Shown: positions 24,021 to 32,413 of the stretch, in pieces
Numbering within the stretch: the stretch's first letter is position 1
How the letters are laid out: each line of letters starts with the position of its first letter
From: Clostridiales bacterium
Lineage (GTDB): Bacteria; Bacillota; Clostridia; Caldicoprobacterales; DTU083
DNA: 60,098 nt
NCBI GenBank assembly: GCA_012838915.1
Contig: DUOI01000074.1
Span: forward strand, 1-60,098
Reading direction: 5' to 3'
Notes under the pieces: model-generated
Told to the model about the DNA's origin: nothing
The model's database searches: none
What the model saw: the letters and a program-made list of their open reading frames with translations, nothing else
Translations under genes and position numbers: made by a program

Positions 24021-24847
24021 GAGTTCTTTTTTCCTTTCCCCATAGCCATGCTTTTTTCAGCACAAACCTGGACTGCCTTTATTATAGTTCCCCTTAGTCC
24101 GTCATTTTCAAGTGAAGCAATAGCATCAATGGTTGTACCTCCAGGGGAACAAACCATATCCTTCAATTCTCCCGGGTGTTTTCCGGTTTGCAGAACCATT
24201 TTGGCGGCACCAAGCAGAGATTGGGCAGCCATCCTATAGCTTTGCTCCCTGGAAAGGCCCATCATCACTCCTCCGTCAGCCAGGGCTTCCAGAAACAGGT
24301 AAACATAAGCAGGACTGCTTCCACTAATGGCTGTGGCTCCGTGAATCTGGCTTTCTGTTATGAATTCAACTTTACCGCAAGATTGAAGAATACTACAAGC
24401 TATGGTGATATATTCTTCAGGTATTGAAGGGTCTATGCAAATGGCGGTCATCCCCTCCCCCACCAATGCCGGGGTGTTGGGCATGGCACGTATTATATGG
24501 CATTTTCCTCCTGCTGCTTCTCTTAATTGTTCTATGGTAATACCGGCAGCTATGGACAAAATTAAATGAGCTGAGGTAAGAAAATTAACAATTTCGGATA
24601 GGACATCAGCAATATAAAGCGGTTTGACCGCAAGTATTATAATATTGCATTTCTTCGTCAAATCTTTGGCGGAGTGAGCAATGTTGACACATAGCTCTTG
24701 ATGAAGCTGCCGGGATTTGCTTAGATCTGTATCATAAACCCAGATGGATTCTGTATTAACATTATTACCGCCTGCCATTCCGCGGAGCAGGGCTGAACCC
24801 ATATTCCCAGCTCCGATTACACCAATGGTTTTATTTTGATTACTCAT
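24017..24847 (-). CDS. proC: Pyrroline-5-carboxylate reductase
   Basis: A 276-residue NAD(P)H-dependent enzyme for the last step of proline synthesis. The Rossmann motif GVIGAGNMGSAL is at the N-terminus, and the C-terminal signature HPGELKDMVCSPGGTTI with the preceding GATAISGSSPAYV block is diagnostic. I prefer ATG 24847 with GGCGG six bases upstream; an in-frame TTG two codons earlier is possible. It is followed by the overlapping rnhA gene, an unusual partner with no metabolic link, so the coupling may be only for transcription economy. Confidence 0.94.
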   Translation of the reverse strand: MSNQNKTIGVIGAGNMGSALLRGMAGGNNVNTESIWVYDTDLSKSRQLHQELCVNIAHSAKDLTKKCNIIILAVKPLYIADVLSEIVNFLTSAHLILSIAAGITIEQLREAAGGKCHIIRAMPNTPALVGEGMTAICIDPSIPEEYITIACSILQSCGKVEFITESQIHGATAISGSSPAYVYLFLEALADGGVMMGLSREQSYRMAAQSLLGAAKMVLQTGKHPGELKDMVCSPGGTTIDAIASLENDGLRGTIIKAVQVCAEKSMAMGKGKKNS

Positions 24848-24905
24848 ATTCAACCGCCTGTTTCCTGTATTATTCTCTTATCCTTCTTATGGTTTGGGTA
24901 TTCTT

Positions 24906-24914
24906 ACTATATCA
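24906..24914 (-). promoter_or_regulatory. Candidate extended -10 for proC
   Basis: On the minus strand TGATATAGT (24914-24906) fits the extended -10 form and lies about 60 bases before the proC start. The -35 is weak. Confidence 0.45.
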
Positions 24915-24954
24915 CAATCCACATGGTATTTCCATAAAATCTTTGGCAAAGTCA

Positions 24955-24983
24955 TTGACTTATTTGTTCTATTATCTTATAAT
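24955..24983 (+). promoter_or_regulatory. Promoter of tRNA-Trp
   Basis: TTGACT (24955-24960) and TATAAT (24978-24983) with exactly 17 bases between them, one mismatch from consensus overall. It lies 37 bases before the mature tRNA 5' end, as expected for a single-tRNA gene. Confidence 0.88.
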
Positions 24984-25019
24984 GTACATTGGCTCCATTG
25001 AGAGCTGTATTAGATTTAT

Positions 25020-25095
25020 AGGGGAGTAGCTCAATTGGTAGAGTAGTGGTCTCCAAAACCATTGGTTGCGTGTTCGAGTCGCGTCTCCCCTGCCA
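25020..25095 (+). tRNA. tRNA-Trp (anticodon CCA)
   Basis: A complete cloverleaf can be drawn: acceptor AGGGGAG / CTCCCCT, D-arm GCTC-GAG(T), anticodon stem GTGGT / ACCAT with loop CTCCAAA (anticodon CCA), T-arm GCGTG-TTCGAGT-CGCGT, discriminator G and an encoded CCA end (25093-25095). The gene stands alone, with its own strong promoter and terminator, on the strand opposite to both neighbouring protein genes. Confidence 0.96.
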
Positions 25096-25105
25096 TATTA
25101 CAAAA

Positions 25106-25135
25106 GAGTGGATTCTTGTCCACTCCTTTTATTTT
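25106..25135 (+). terminator. Terminator of tRNA-Trp
   Basis: GAGTGGA / TCCACTC stem (7 bp) with loop TTCTTG, followed by a T-rich tail CTTTTATTTT. Confidence 0.88.
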
Positions 25136-25227
25136 CTGTTACCTTCCCGTAATTAAATAAATTTAATTTCCATAGTATGCTAACTTTAGGCTATATTTTG
25201 AAGCAGAAGAAGCGTGATAATCAGCCA

Positions 25228-26421
25228 TCAACCCAGTTCTGTCATGAATTGACGGATGCGTTCCAAACCTTTTTTAATTTTATCCATGGAAACAGCGTAG
25301 GATAATCTTACATATTGGTCAGCACCGAATGCAATACCTGGCACCACGGTTACCTTTTTAGAGTCAAGCAAAGCATCTGCAAAGGAAATGGATCCGTCAA
25401 TCAAAGTATTTCTGTATTTTTTACCTATGGCTTGGGTTATGTTCATCATAACATAAAATGCTCCCTTGGGCAGCTTGCAGGACAAGTATGGTATTGAGTT
25501 GATTTTATCAACCATGTACAGACGCCTCTTGTCAAACTCCTGAATCATGCCCAGTATCTCATCTTTTGGTGCATTCAAAGCTACTGTACTGGCATATTGG
25601 GCAATAGAATTCGGATTTGAAGTAGAATGCGACTGTATATTGCTCATAACCTTGATAATTTCCCTTGGTCCTGCTGTGTACCCGATTCTCCACCCGGTCA
25701 TGGCATATGCTTTTGACATACCATTTACAGTTAGCGTCAAATCTTTTATTTTGTCATTCAGTGACGCTATACTTATATGCTGTGTGTCATCATAAACCAT
25801 TTCCTCATATATTTCATCGGATACTATGAATATTCTTTGTCTTACAGCCAGTTCCGCTATATCAGCCAGCTCTTCCCTATTATACACACAACCGTTTGGA
25901 TTACTCGGGCTGTTTATAATTATTGCCTTGGTTTTCAAAGTAATTGCTTTTTCCAATTCTTTTCTCGTAGTCTTAAATGAATTATCTTCCTTTGCTTCTA
26001 CAAAAATCGGTATTCCGCCTGCCATTTTTACCATCTCCGGGTAGCTTAACCAGTATGGCTGCGGAATAATTACCTCGTCACCAGGGTTAAGAATTGCCTG
26101 AAATACATTATATAAGGAGTGTTTTGCCCCATTGGATACGATAATTTCATCAGGTGTATAGGTAATATTGTTATCTCTCTCAAGCTTGCTGCATATTGCC
26201 TTTCTTAGTTCAAGGGTTCCTGAAGAAGGAGTATAACGAGTGAGTCCTTGATTCAGGGCATACTTGGCAGCTTCAACCACAAAGGCCGGAGTAGGGAAAT
26301 CAGGCTCTCCTGCACCGAAGCCAATTACATCATGTCCTTCTAATAGCATCTGTTTGGCTTTTGCATCTATAGCGAGAGTGAGGGATCCGGTAATACTTAA
26401 GCTTTTTTGCGATAAAATCAT
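25228..26421 (-). CDS. aspC: Aspartate aminotransferase (class I PLP aminotransferase)
   Basis: A 397-residue fold-type I aminotransferase of the I-gamma/Ib type that interconverts aspartate and oxaloacetate. The PLP lysine motif is NGMSKAYAMTGWRIGY; upstream are FGAGEPDFPTP, the INSPSNPNGCVY block and DEIYEEMVYD. ATG 26421 is chosen because AGGAGG lies eight bases upstream; an upstream in-frame start has no such site. It could feed oxaloacetate chemistry shared with the carboxyltransferase operon further along, but the genes are in separate transcription units. Other class I substrates cannot be fully excluded. Confidence 0.9.
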   Translation of the reverse strand: MILSQKSLSITGSLTLAIDAKAKQMLLEGHDVIGFGAGEPDFPTPAFVVEAAKYALNQGLTRYTPSSGTLELRKAICSKLERDNNITYTPDEIIVSNGAKHSLYNVFQAILNPGDEVIIPQPYWLSYPEMVKMAGGIPIFVEAKEDNSFKTTRKELEKAITLKTKAIIINSPSNPNGCVYNREELADIAELAVRQRIFIVSDEIYEEMVYDDTQHISIASLNDKIKDLTLTVNGMSKAYAMTGWRIGYTAGPREIIKVMSNIQSHSTSNPNSIAQYASTVALNAPKDEILGMIQEFDKRRLYMVDKINSIPYLSCKLPKGAFYVMMNITQAIGKKYRNTLIDGSISFADALLDSKKVTVVPGIAFGADQYVRLSYAVSMDKIKKGLERIRQFMTELG

Positions 26422-26474
26422 GTATATACAGCCTCCTATGTGAAAGAACAAAATATAAATCCATCAATTTTTGT

Positions 26475-26503
26475 ATTATAACATGATTATCTACATTCGT
26501 CTA
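26475..26503 (-). promoter_or_regulatory. Candidate promoter for aspC
   Basis: On the minus strand TAGACG (26503-26498) and an extended -10, TGTTATAAT (hexamer 26480-26475), are 17 bases apart and 54 bases from the aspC start. Confidence 0.6.
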
Positions 26504-26534
26504 TGCGAAAATGAAATTTAGGACTTGCAATTAT

Positions 26535-27383
26535 TCATTTTTTCTTCTTGGCTCTGCTTTTCAAATGCTCAACTTCTTCCATGCTTACTGAAACATCACC
26601 TATAATAGGCATACCATTAATTAGTTCTCCGTGACAGTCGCTACCTCCAGTTATCAATAAATTGTTCAGCCGTGCTATATTTGCGTAATAATATGTTTGT
26701 TCCTGCGTGTGTCTGCTATGAAACACCTCAATACCGTCAATTCCAATCTTTATTATGTCATTTAACAAACCAGAATCAGGCAGCAGCCCGGGATGCGCGA
26801 TCACCGCCACACCTCCGATACTTTTAATTAAGCGGATACCCTCTTCCGGTGCTAAATGATAACGCTCTACATAGGCCGGACAGCCGACATCCAAATATCT
26901 AAGAAAAGCGTCATTTATATCTTTCGCCATACCTTTGGATACCAGTACACGAGCAATATGAAGCCTGCCAATAACTCCATCCCTCGCTTGTCGCAGTATT
27001 TCATCATAATTAATATCGAAATTGTACAGCTCAACCAGTTTTTGTATCATTTTTCTTGCTCTGTTTTTACGGGCATTCTTCATTTCTGCCAAAATCTCCA
27101 GAAGTTGACGGGATTTCCAGTTGATATAATAACCCAGAATATGAATCTCTTTTGATTCAAGCTGTGTGTTGAGCTCGATTCCGGGAATTACTACAATTTC
27201 TCGCATACGGCCTGCAGATAATGCTTCATCGATTCCATTGACTGTATCATGATCTGTTATTGCAACTGCAGCGAGACCTTTTAAGACGGCATATTCGATC
27301 AATTGGGCTGGAGCAAGAAGTCCGTCAGATGCGGTTGTATGATTATGAAGATCCGCTCTGCTCCCTTTTTTCATGTATTCCAT
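26535..27383 (-). CDS. PHP-domain phosphoesterase (YciV/TrpH-like)
   Basis: A 282-residue metal-dependent phosphoesterase of the PHP superfamily. Metal-binding motifs are visible: DLHNHTTASDG near the N-terminus, ITDHDTVNG, GIELNT, AHPGLL and GGSDCHGE. Length and order match the YciV/RNase AM group, whose members act on 3',5'-bisphosphates or as 5'-3' exonucleases on short RNA; which activity applies here is not visible. The C-terminus is a basic Lys tail. It follows the M19 dipeptidase gene by 35 bases and is probably co-transcribed with it. Confidence 0.85.
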   Translation of the reverse strand: MEYMKKGSRADLHNHTTASDGLLAPAQLIEYAVLKGLAAVAITDHDTVNGIDEALSAGRMREIVVIPGIELNTQLESKEIHILGYYINWKSRQLLEILAEMKNARKNRARKMIQKLVELYNFDINYDEILRQARDGVIGRLHIARVLVSKGMAKDINDAFLRYLDVGCPAYVERYHLAPEEGIRLIKSIGGVAVIAHPGLLPDSGLLNDIIKIGIDGIEVFHSRHTQEQTYYYANIARLNNLLITGGSDCHGELINGMPIIGDVSVSMEEVEHLKSRAKKKK

Positions 27384-27418
27384 CTAATTCATCATCCTCT
27401 GCAATATCAATCATAATC

Positions 27419-28360
27419 TTACAATACACTCTTCAATAATCTTATATAATTCTTATATGTTATCTTCCTGATATCTTCATCACTATAGTTTAATCTCAGT
27501 AAAGCATTTATAATTTTTTCATAATCCTGGGGTCCTCTGACCTCGTCTAGGGTTTCATCAATGCCGTCAAAATCCGAACCAAAACCAATCACATCCGTTC
27601 CTGCCAGGCCTGCTATATATTCAATATGACTAATAATATCGTTTAGGCCGGCCTGTTGACCTGACAAGAACGGCGGATAAAAGTTTATACCCATTATGCC
27701 CCCGATTTTTGCAAGCAGCTTTATTTGTTCATCTCTAAGATTTCTTGGGTGCTGTTGGATTGACCACGCATTTGAATGGGTGGCTGCAACAGGTTTTTTT
27801 GATACTTCTATAACAGAATAGAATCCCTCCTCTGACAGATGGGATACGTCTATCAGCATTCCCAAATGGTTCATTTCATTTACTACCTCATGCCCAAATG
27901 TTGACAAGCCTCCCTTGGATTTTTTCTCCAGGGCACCGTCTGCTATTTCATTCCGATAATTCCAGGTCAGGGTTATTGCTCTTACTCCAAGGCGATATAA
28001 AATCCGAAGATTCAGAAGTTCCCCTTCCAGTATATCCCCTCCTTCTACAGTGAGCATCGTCCCTATTTTGTCTTGTTGTCTTGCCAGGTCGATATCATCA
28101 GGTTTTGTTATTGCCAGAAAGGAATCCTCATACCTTTCCAGCATGGCATAGTAAGCATCAATTAGTTTTAACCCTCTTTGCAGATAGGGATAATTCTTTC
28201 TGGGTGCAACAAAAGCAGCAAAAAACTGAAGACCTACCCTTCCAGCTTTAAGCCCTTCCAAAGTCACATGACATTTTTCCTGCTGAAATACACTCAGGCC
28301 TTTGTCGGCAATAAGTCCGATGGTATCACAATGGCTGTCTATAATAAAATAAGAATCCAT
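27419..28360 (-). CDS. Membrane dipeptidase family protein (peptidase M19)
   Basis: A 313-residue zinc dipeptidase homologue. The zinc-site motifs IDSHCDT, LTVEGGD, LIDVSHLSEEG, THSNAWSI and the later GSDFDGID are in family order. There is no signal peptide, so it is probably cytosolic, as in most Firmicutes, where it may hydrolyse dipeptides including D-amino-acid ones. GGAGGTG lies upstream of ATG 28360. A terminator at 28388 separates it from the carboxyltransferase operon. Confidence 0.92.
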   Translation of the reverse strand: MDSYFIIDSHCDTIGLIADKGLSVFQQEKCHVTLEGLKAGRVGLQFFAAFVAPRKNYPYLQRGLKLIDAYYAMLERYEDSFLAITKPDDIDLARQQDKIGTMLTVEGGDILEGELLNLRILYRLGVRAITLTWNYRNEIADGALEKKSKGGLSTFGHEVVNEMNHLGMLIDVSHLSEEGFYSVIEVSKKPVAATHSNAWSIQQHPRNLRDEQIKLLAKIGGIMGINFYPPFLSGQQAGLNDIISHIEYIAGLAGTDVIGFGSDFDGIDETLDEVRGPQDYEKIINALLRLNYSDEDIRKITYKNYIRLLKSVL

Positions 28361-28387
28361 GGTTAGTTACACCTCCATTATATCCGA

Positions 28388-28414
28388 AAAGGGCCTTGTG
28401 ACTGAAGGCCCTTT
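28388..28414 (-). terminator. Terminator of the carboxyltransferase operon
   Basis: A perfect 10-bp stem (AAAGGGCCTT / AAGGCCCTTT) with a 7-base loop. Read on the minus strand it ends in TTTT and lies about 90 bases after the last gene of the operon. Confidence 0.85.
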
Positions 28415-28505
28415 CTTTCGTTAAAATACTATTCTTATATTACTGCATATAACACAGATAATATTATACTATTTGGTTATTAGGGTACAGGCAGGAAAAT
28501 AAAAA

Positions 28506-29903
28506 CTATACGGGATGAATTTGATAAGAATAACTCACTTGTGTGCTGTCTATCTTATACTTTTCTGCCTGACGATATTTGAAGTAGCTTTCAGCTACCT
28601 GGGGGAATAATGCATATGACAGGACATCTTCTTCCTGTTCCATGTATCCTTTAATGGCATCCCGATATTCCTTTAAGGCTGGTTTAATTAAATCAGCGGG
28701 TCGACAGGTGATGGGTTCCTCATCTCCAATTAATTTATGTTGAATTTCCTTCTTGATTTCGACCGGTGGTCTGCCATACTCGCCCCTGACATATGCCTTG
28801 GTTTCCTTTGTAACCATTTTATACCTTTCCCCGGTAATAACGTTTAATACAGCCTGGGTTCCGACTATTTGACTTGTAGGCGTTACCAGAGGAGGATATC
28901 CCAGATCTTCTCTCACTCTGGGAACCTCCTGAAGCACTTCATCCAGCTTATCTTCCTTCCCCTGCTGTTTCAGCTGGGAAACCAGATTCGAGAGCATTCC
29001 ACCAGGCACCTGATAAATCAGAGCATTGACATCCACTGACAATACTTTGGGATCCAGAAGGCCGGATTTAAGGTACTTTTCTCTAAGAGGTTTGAAATAG
29101 CCGGCTATCTCATTTAATATTTCCATATCCAACCCGGTATCGAAAGGAGTCTCTTTGAGTGAAGCAACCAAAGGCTCCGTCGGAGGTTGGGAAGTACCCA
29201 TGGCAACAGGAGAAATAGCACAGTCTACAATATCAGCACCGGCTTCAATGGCTTTCATATAGGTCATGGAAGCAAGACCGCTGGTATAATGAGAGTGGAC
29301 ATCAATGGGGATATTAACAGCTTTCTTTAGCTCCATTACCAACTCATAAGCTGTATATGGCTTAAGCAGTCCTGCCATATCTTTGATACAAATAGAACTG
29401 GCTCCCATTGATTCCAATTTTTTTGCTGTCTCGATGTAATGCTGGATATTGTGTATCGGACTTATGGTATAAGAAAAAGCAGCCTGAGCGTGAGCTCCCT
29501 CTTTTACTATGGCGGCCATTGCAGTTTCCAGGTTCCGAATGTCATTTAATGCATCAAAGATCCTTATAATATCAATTCCATTGCCAACCGCTTTCTTGAC
29601 AAACTCAATCAATACATCATCCGGATAGTGCTTGTATCCCAGAATATTCTGCCCTCGTAGCAGCATTTGCAATTTTGTATTCTTAACTCTCCTACGGACT
29701 TTCCTCAGTCTTTCCCAAGGATCTTCATTCAAGAAACGCAGACAGGAATCAAAAGTTGCCCCGCCCCACATTTCAAGGGAATAATAACCAACCTGATCCA
29801 TCAATTCAGCTATAGGCAGTATTTCATCCGTAGTCATTCTCGTAGCAATAAGCGATTGATGAGCATCTCTAAAGGCGGTTTCCGTTATTTGTACTTTTGC
29901 CAT
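28506..29903 (-). CDS. Pyruvate/oxaloacetate carboxyltransferase subunit (OadA or transcarboxylase 5S-like)
   Basis: A 465-residue TIM-barrel carboxyltransferase that moves CO2 between biotin and pyruvate/oxaloacetate. The start (TETAFRDAHQSLIATRM), the carbamylated-lysine motif CIKDMAG and the metal motif HSHYTSG are present, followed by the PYC-OADA helical domain. There is no C-terminal biotinyl domain; biotin is carried by the separate protein encoded just upstream. That split, together with a 12S-like subunit in the same operon, resembles the Propionibacterium transcarboxylase. AGGAGG precedes ATG 29903. It is the last gene of the operon. Confidence 0.9.
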   Translation of the reverse strand: MAKVQITETAFRDAHQSLIATRMTTDEILPIAELMDQVGYYSLEMWGGATFDSCLRFLNEDPWERLRKVRRRVKNTKLQMLLRGQNILGYKHYPDDVLIEFVKKAVGNGIDIIRIFDALNDIRNLETAMAAIVKEGAHAQAAFSYTISPIHNIQHYIETAKKLESMGASSICIKDMAGLLKPYTAYELVMELKKAVNIPIDVHSHYTSGLASMTYMKAIEAGADIVDCAISPVAMGTSQPPTEPLVASLKETPFDTGLDMEILNEIAGYFKPLREKYLKSGLLDPKVLSVDVNALIYQVPGGMLSNLVSQLKQQGKEDKLDEVLQEVPRVREDLGYPPLVTPTSQIVGTQAVLNVITGERYKMVTKETKAYVRGEYGRPPVEIKKEIQHKLIGDEEPITCRPADLIKPALKEYRDAIKGYMEQEEDVLSYALFPQVAESYFKYRQAEKYKIDSTQVSYSYQIHPV

Positions 29904-29942
29904 AAAACATTGCCTCCTAGTTAATTCAATTCATCCGGTCAA

Positions 29943-30395
29943 TCAGTTCATAGTCAGCAACAAGTCGCCGGAATTTACGCTGGCGCCTTTGCTGGTATTG
30001 ATGGATGAAATCGTTCCATCCTGGGGGGCCATAATCTCGTTTTCCATTTTCATGGCTTCCAGGATCAAAACTACCTGGCCCTTTTTGATATTGTCGCCCA
30101 CACTGACCTTAATATCCAATATGGTCCCAGGCATGGGTGAATTTATCTGGACAGAACCGACTTTCCCGGAGGCTGCTGCCCCAGGTTGAGCTGTATCAGG
30201 TTGAGCTGTATTGGGTTGAGCATCATCAGCTTTAGGCTGAGAAGCCGGAGCAGCCTGTTGTACAACCGGAGCTGATTGAATTGCAGGCGGAGCTTCTGCC
30301 GGTGCAACGGAAGCTGCAGGTTTACTGCCTCCAATAATCTCTTCAACTTCTACTTCATAGGATTTGCCGTTAACATTTATTATGAATTTGCGCAT
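29943..30395 (-). CDS. Biotin carboxyl carrier protein (1.3S/OadA C-terminal type)
   Basis: A 150-residue carrier. Residues 1-20 form a small beta segment, 24-76 are an Ala/Pro/Gln-rich flexible linker, and 78-150 are a biotinyl domain with the EAMKMENE motif; Lys116 is the biotin attachment site. The linker contains a short tandem repeat visible in the DNA at 30184-30228. It is encoded between the OadG-like and 5S-like genes and would shuttle the carboxyl group between the 12S-like and 5S-like subunits. Confidence 0.93.
   Translation of the reverse strand: MRKFIINVNGKSYEVEVEEIIGGSKPAASVAPAEAPPAIQSAPVVQQAAPASQPKADDAQPNTAQPDTAQPGAAASGKVGSVQINSPMPGTILDIKVSVGDNIKKGQVVLILEAMKMENEIMAPQDGTISSINTSKGASVNSGDLLLTMN
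30184..30228. repeat. Three 15-bp tandem repeats in the carrier linker
   Basis: GGTTGAGCTGTATCA (30184), GGTTGAGCTGTATTG (30199) and GGTTGAGCATCATCA (30214) are imperfect copies. They encode pentapeptides of the type TAQPD in the flexible linker, whose length could vary by unit slippage. Confidence 0.8.
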
Positions 30396-30424
30396 GAGAT
30401 TTCCTCCTCAAAATGTATCTTTAT

Positions 30425-30700
30425 TTATAACCGGGAAGCCGTTAAATCGTACCTGGCAGCTCGATTCCAAGCCGGTGATATGGCAGGAATTCGTTTTACT
30501 GATCGGACTACTAAATTGTGTGTGGAACGATTCAGTGACGCAGCTATTGCGGCAGATATAACAGCAACTAGTTCATTATAATCCAAGTCATCCGCTTCCG
30601 ATACTTCAATAAGTTGATATTCGGTTCCCTCATTTAATTTCGATGAAGTATCAGGAGACCGACTGACATCGGGCTGTATTTTCTTGAAAAAACCCAACAT
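30425..30700 (-). CDS. OadG-like protein lacking the membrane segment
   Basis: A 91-residue protein whose second half (LDYNELVAVISAAIAAS, then VVRSVKRI and SPAWNRAARY) matches the conserved cytosolic tail of OadG, the gamma subunit of sodium-pumping decarboxylases. The usual N-terminal transmembrane helix is absent: residues 1-40 (FFKKIQPDVSRSPDTSSKL) are polar. ATG 30700 is chosen because GAGGTG lies upstream. It lies between the 12S-like and biotin-carrier genes. It probably acts as an assembly or scaffold part of a soluble complex (inference). Confidence 0.8.
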   Translation of the reverse strand: MLGFFKKIQPDVSRSPDTSSKLNEGTEYQLIEVSEADDLDYNELVAVISAAIAASLNRSTHNLVVRSVKRIPAISPAWNRAARYDLTASRL

Positions 30701-30732
30701 ATTAACACCTCGTTTCAAGTATTTTATATGTA

Positions 30733-32283
30733 TTATACGGGAATATTACCATGTTTCTTAGGCGGTCTGTTTTCCCTCTTGCTCTGCAGCATTTCCAGTG
30801 CACTAATCAAACGAGATCTGGTAGCTTCGGGTTCTATGATGTCATCAATATAACCCCTGGATGCAGCGACATATGGATTACTGAATCGATCTCGGTATTC
30901 CTGAATCTTTTCCTGTCGTTTGGACACGGGGTCTTCAGTTTGTTCAATCTCCTTGCGAAAGATGATATTTGCTGCACCTTCCGGACCCATCACAGCAATT
31001 TCTGCTGTTGGCCATGCATAGACCAAATCAGTTCCCAAATGCTTGCTGCTCATAGCTATATATGCCCCGCCATAGGCTTTACGCAGAACAATATTTATTT
31101 TCGGAACTGTTGCTTCAGAATAAGCATAAAGCAGCTTTGCACCATGCCGGATAATTCCGTTGTGCTCCTGGTCAACTCCGGGAAGAAAGGCAGGTACATC
31201 TGTCAAGGTAACTATCGGTATGTTGAAGCAATCGCAAAAACGAATAAATCGAGCTGCTTTGTCGGAAGCATCAATATCCAGTGCTCCGGCTTTTACCTTT
31301 GGCTGATTTGCCACAATACCAACAGACTTTCCATTGAGCCGTGCAAATCCAATTACAATATTCTGTGCAAAGAGAGATTGTATTTCTAAGAATTCGCCAT
31401 TGTCAGCTATAAGTCGGATTATTTCCTTTACATCATATGATTTATTGGGATTGTCCGGTATTATGGAATTGAGTATAGGCTCAAGACGATTCAAATCGTC
31501 ATTGGTGTCGTATATAAGCGTATCTTCCAAATTATTTTGCGGGAGATAAGATAAAAGGGTACGTATGCCGGAGAAGCACTCATCTTCTGATGAATATTTA
31601 AAATGAGCGACGCCGCTTACCCGGCAATGGGTCTGAGGACCACCCAGTTCCTCATCTGTAACTTTTTCACCGGTAGCTGCCTGTACAACTTGCGGACCGG
31701 TGATAAACATCTTACTGATATTATCAACCATAAATATAAAATCGGTAAGTGCGGGAGAATAGACAGCACCGCCTGCGCAGGGGCCGAGGATGACGGAAAT
31801 CTGTGGAATAACACCTGAAGCTAAGGTGTTGCGATAAAAAATCTCCCCATAACCGCTGAGGCTGTCGATGCCTTCTTGTATGCGGGCTCCTCCTGAATCA
31901 TTGATGCAAATTATGGGGCAGCCCATTTTCATAGCCATATCCATTACTTTGGTAATTTTTTTTGCATGCATTTCTCCCAGTGAACCACCCTTTACGGTGA
32001 AATCCTGAGAATAGAGATAAACAGGACGGTTGTCAATAGTAGCATATCCCGTCACTACCCCGTCGGCAGGGGCTGACTCCTTATCCATGGCAAAATCCGT
32101 ACAGCGATGGGTGACGAATCCATCGATTTCAACAAAACTGCCCGGGTCAACCAGCTTCTCTATTCTTTCCCGAGCAGTTAACTTGCCGCTTTTGTGCTGT
32201 TTTTCGATTCTGTCCTGACCACCGCCTAGTTGCAGGGATACTCTCTTTTCCTGCATCTGCATAATTTTCTGTTCAGTCGACAT
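30733..32283 (-). CDS. Acyl-CoA carboxyltransferase subunit (MmdA / transcarboxylase 12S-like)
   Basis: A 516-residue carboxyltransferase of the propionyl-CoA/methylmalonyl-CoA family with two crotonase-like halves. Typical motifs are SGGARIQEG and GPCAGGAVYSPALTDF in the first half, and KAYGGAYIAMSSK and AVMGPEGAANI in the second, which form the two oxyanion holes. GGAGG lies before ATG 32283. As the first gene of the operon it would handle the acyl-CoA half-reaction. In isolation it could be called methylmalonyl-CoA decarboxylase alpha, but no sodium-pump beta subunit is encoded nearby. Confidence 0.92.
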   Translation of the reverse strand: MSTEQKIMQMQEKRVSLQLGGGQDRIEKQHKSGKLTARERIEKLVDPGSFVEIDGFVTHRCTDFAMDKESAPADGVVTGYATIDNRPVYLYSQDFTVKGGSLGEMHAKKITKVMDMAMKMGCPIICINDSGGARIQEGIDSLSGYGEIFYRNTLASGVIPQISVILGPCAGGAVYSPALTDFIFMVDNISKMFITGPQVVQAATGEKVTDEELGGPQTHCRVSGVAHFKYSSEDECFSGIRTLLSYLPQNNLEDTLIYDTNDDLNRLEPILNSIIPDNPNKSYDVKEIIRLIADNGEFLEIQSLFAQNIVIGFARLNGKSVGIVANQPKVKAGALDIDASDKAARFIRFCDCFNIPIVTLTDVPAFLPGVDQEHNGIIRHGAKLLYAYSEATVPKINIVLRKAYGGAYIAMSSKHLGTDLVYAWPTAEIAVMGPEGAANIIFRKEIEQTEDPVSKRQEKIQEYRDRFSNPYVAASRGYIDDIIEPEATRSRLISALEMLQSKRENRPPKKHGNIPV

Positions 32284-32413
32284 TAAATTATTACCTCCGG
32301 ATTAATTATTAATAATTAAGTGCATAACTCTATTACAATAAAAGTTTTCCAAAATAATACCCCAAATTATGATAGTTCTACATAAATTCCTTTATTCCTG
32401 CCTATATTTTTAC

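Noticed and set aside
30751-31389. 212-codon open frame on the plus strand
   Set aside because: It lies wholly opposite the conserved 12S-like carboxyltransferase gene and has a Cys/Phe-rich shadow composition.
28506-32283. Sodium-pumping oxaloacetate decarboxylase
   Set aside because: No OadB-like membrane subunit in the operon and the OadG-like protein has no membrane helix; kept as a transcarboxylase-like complex.
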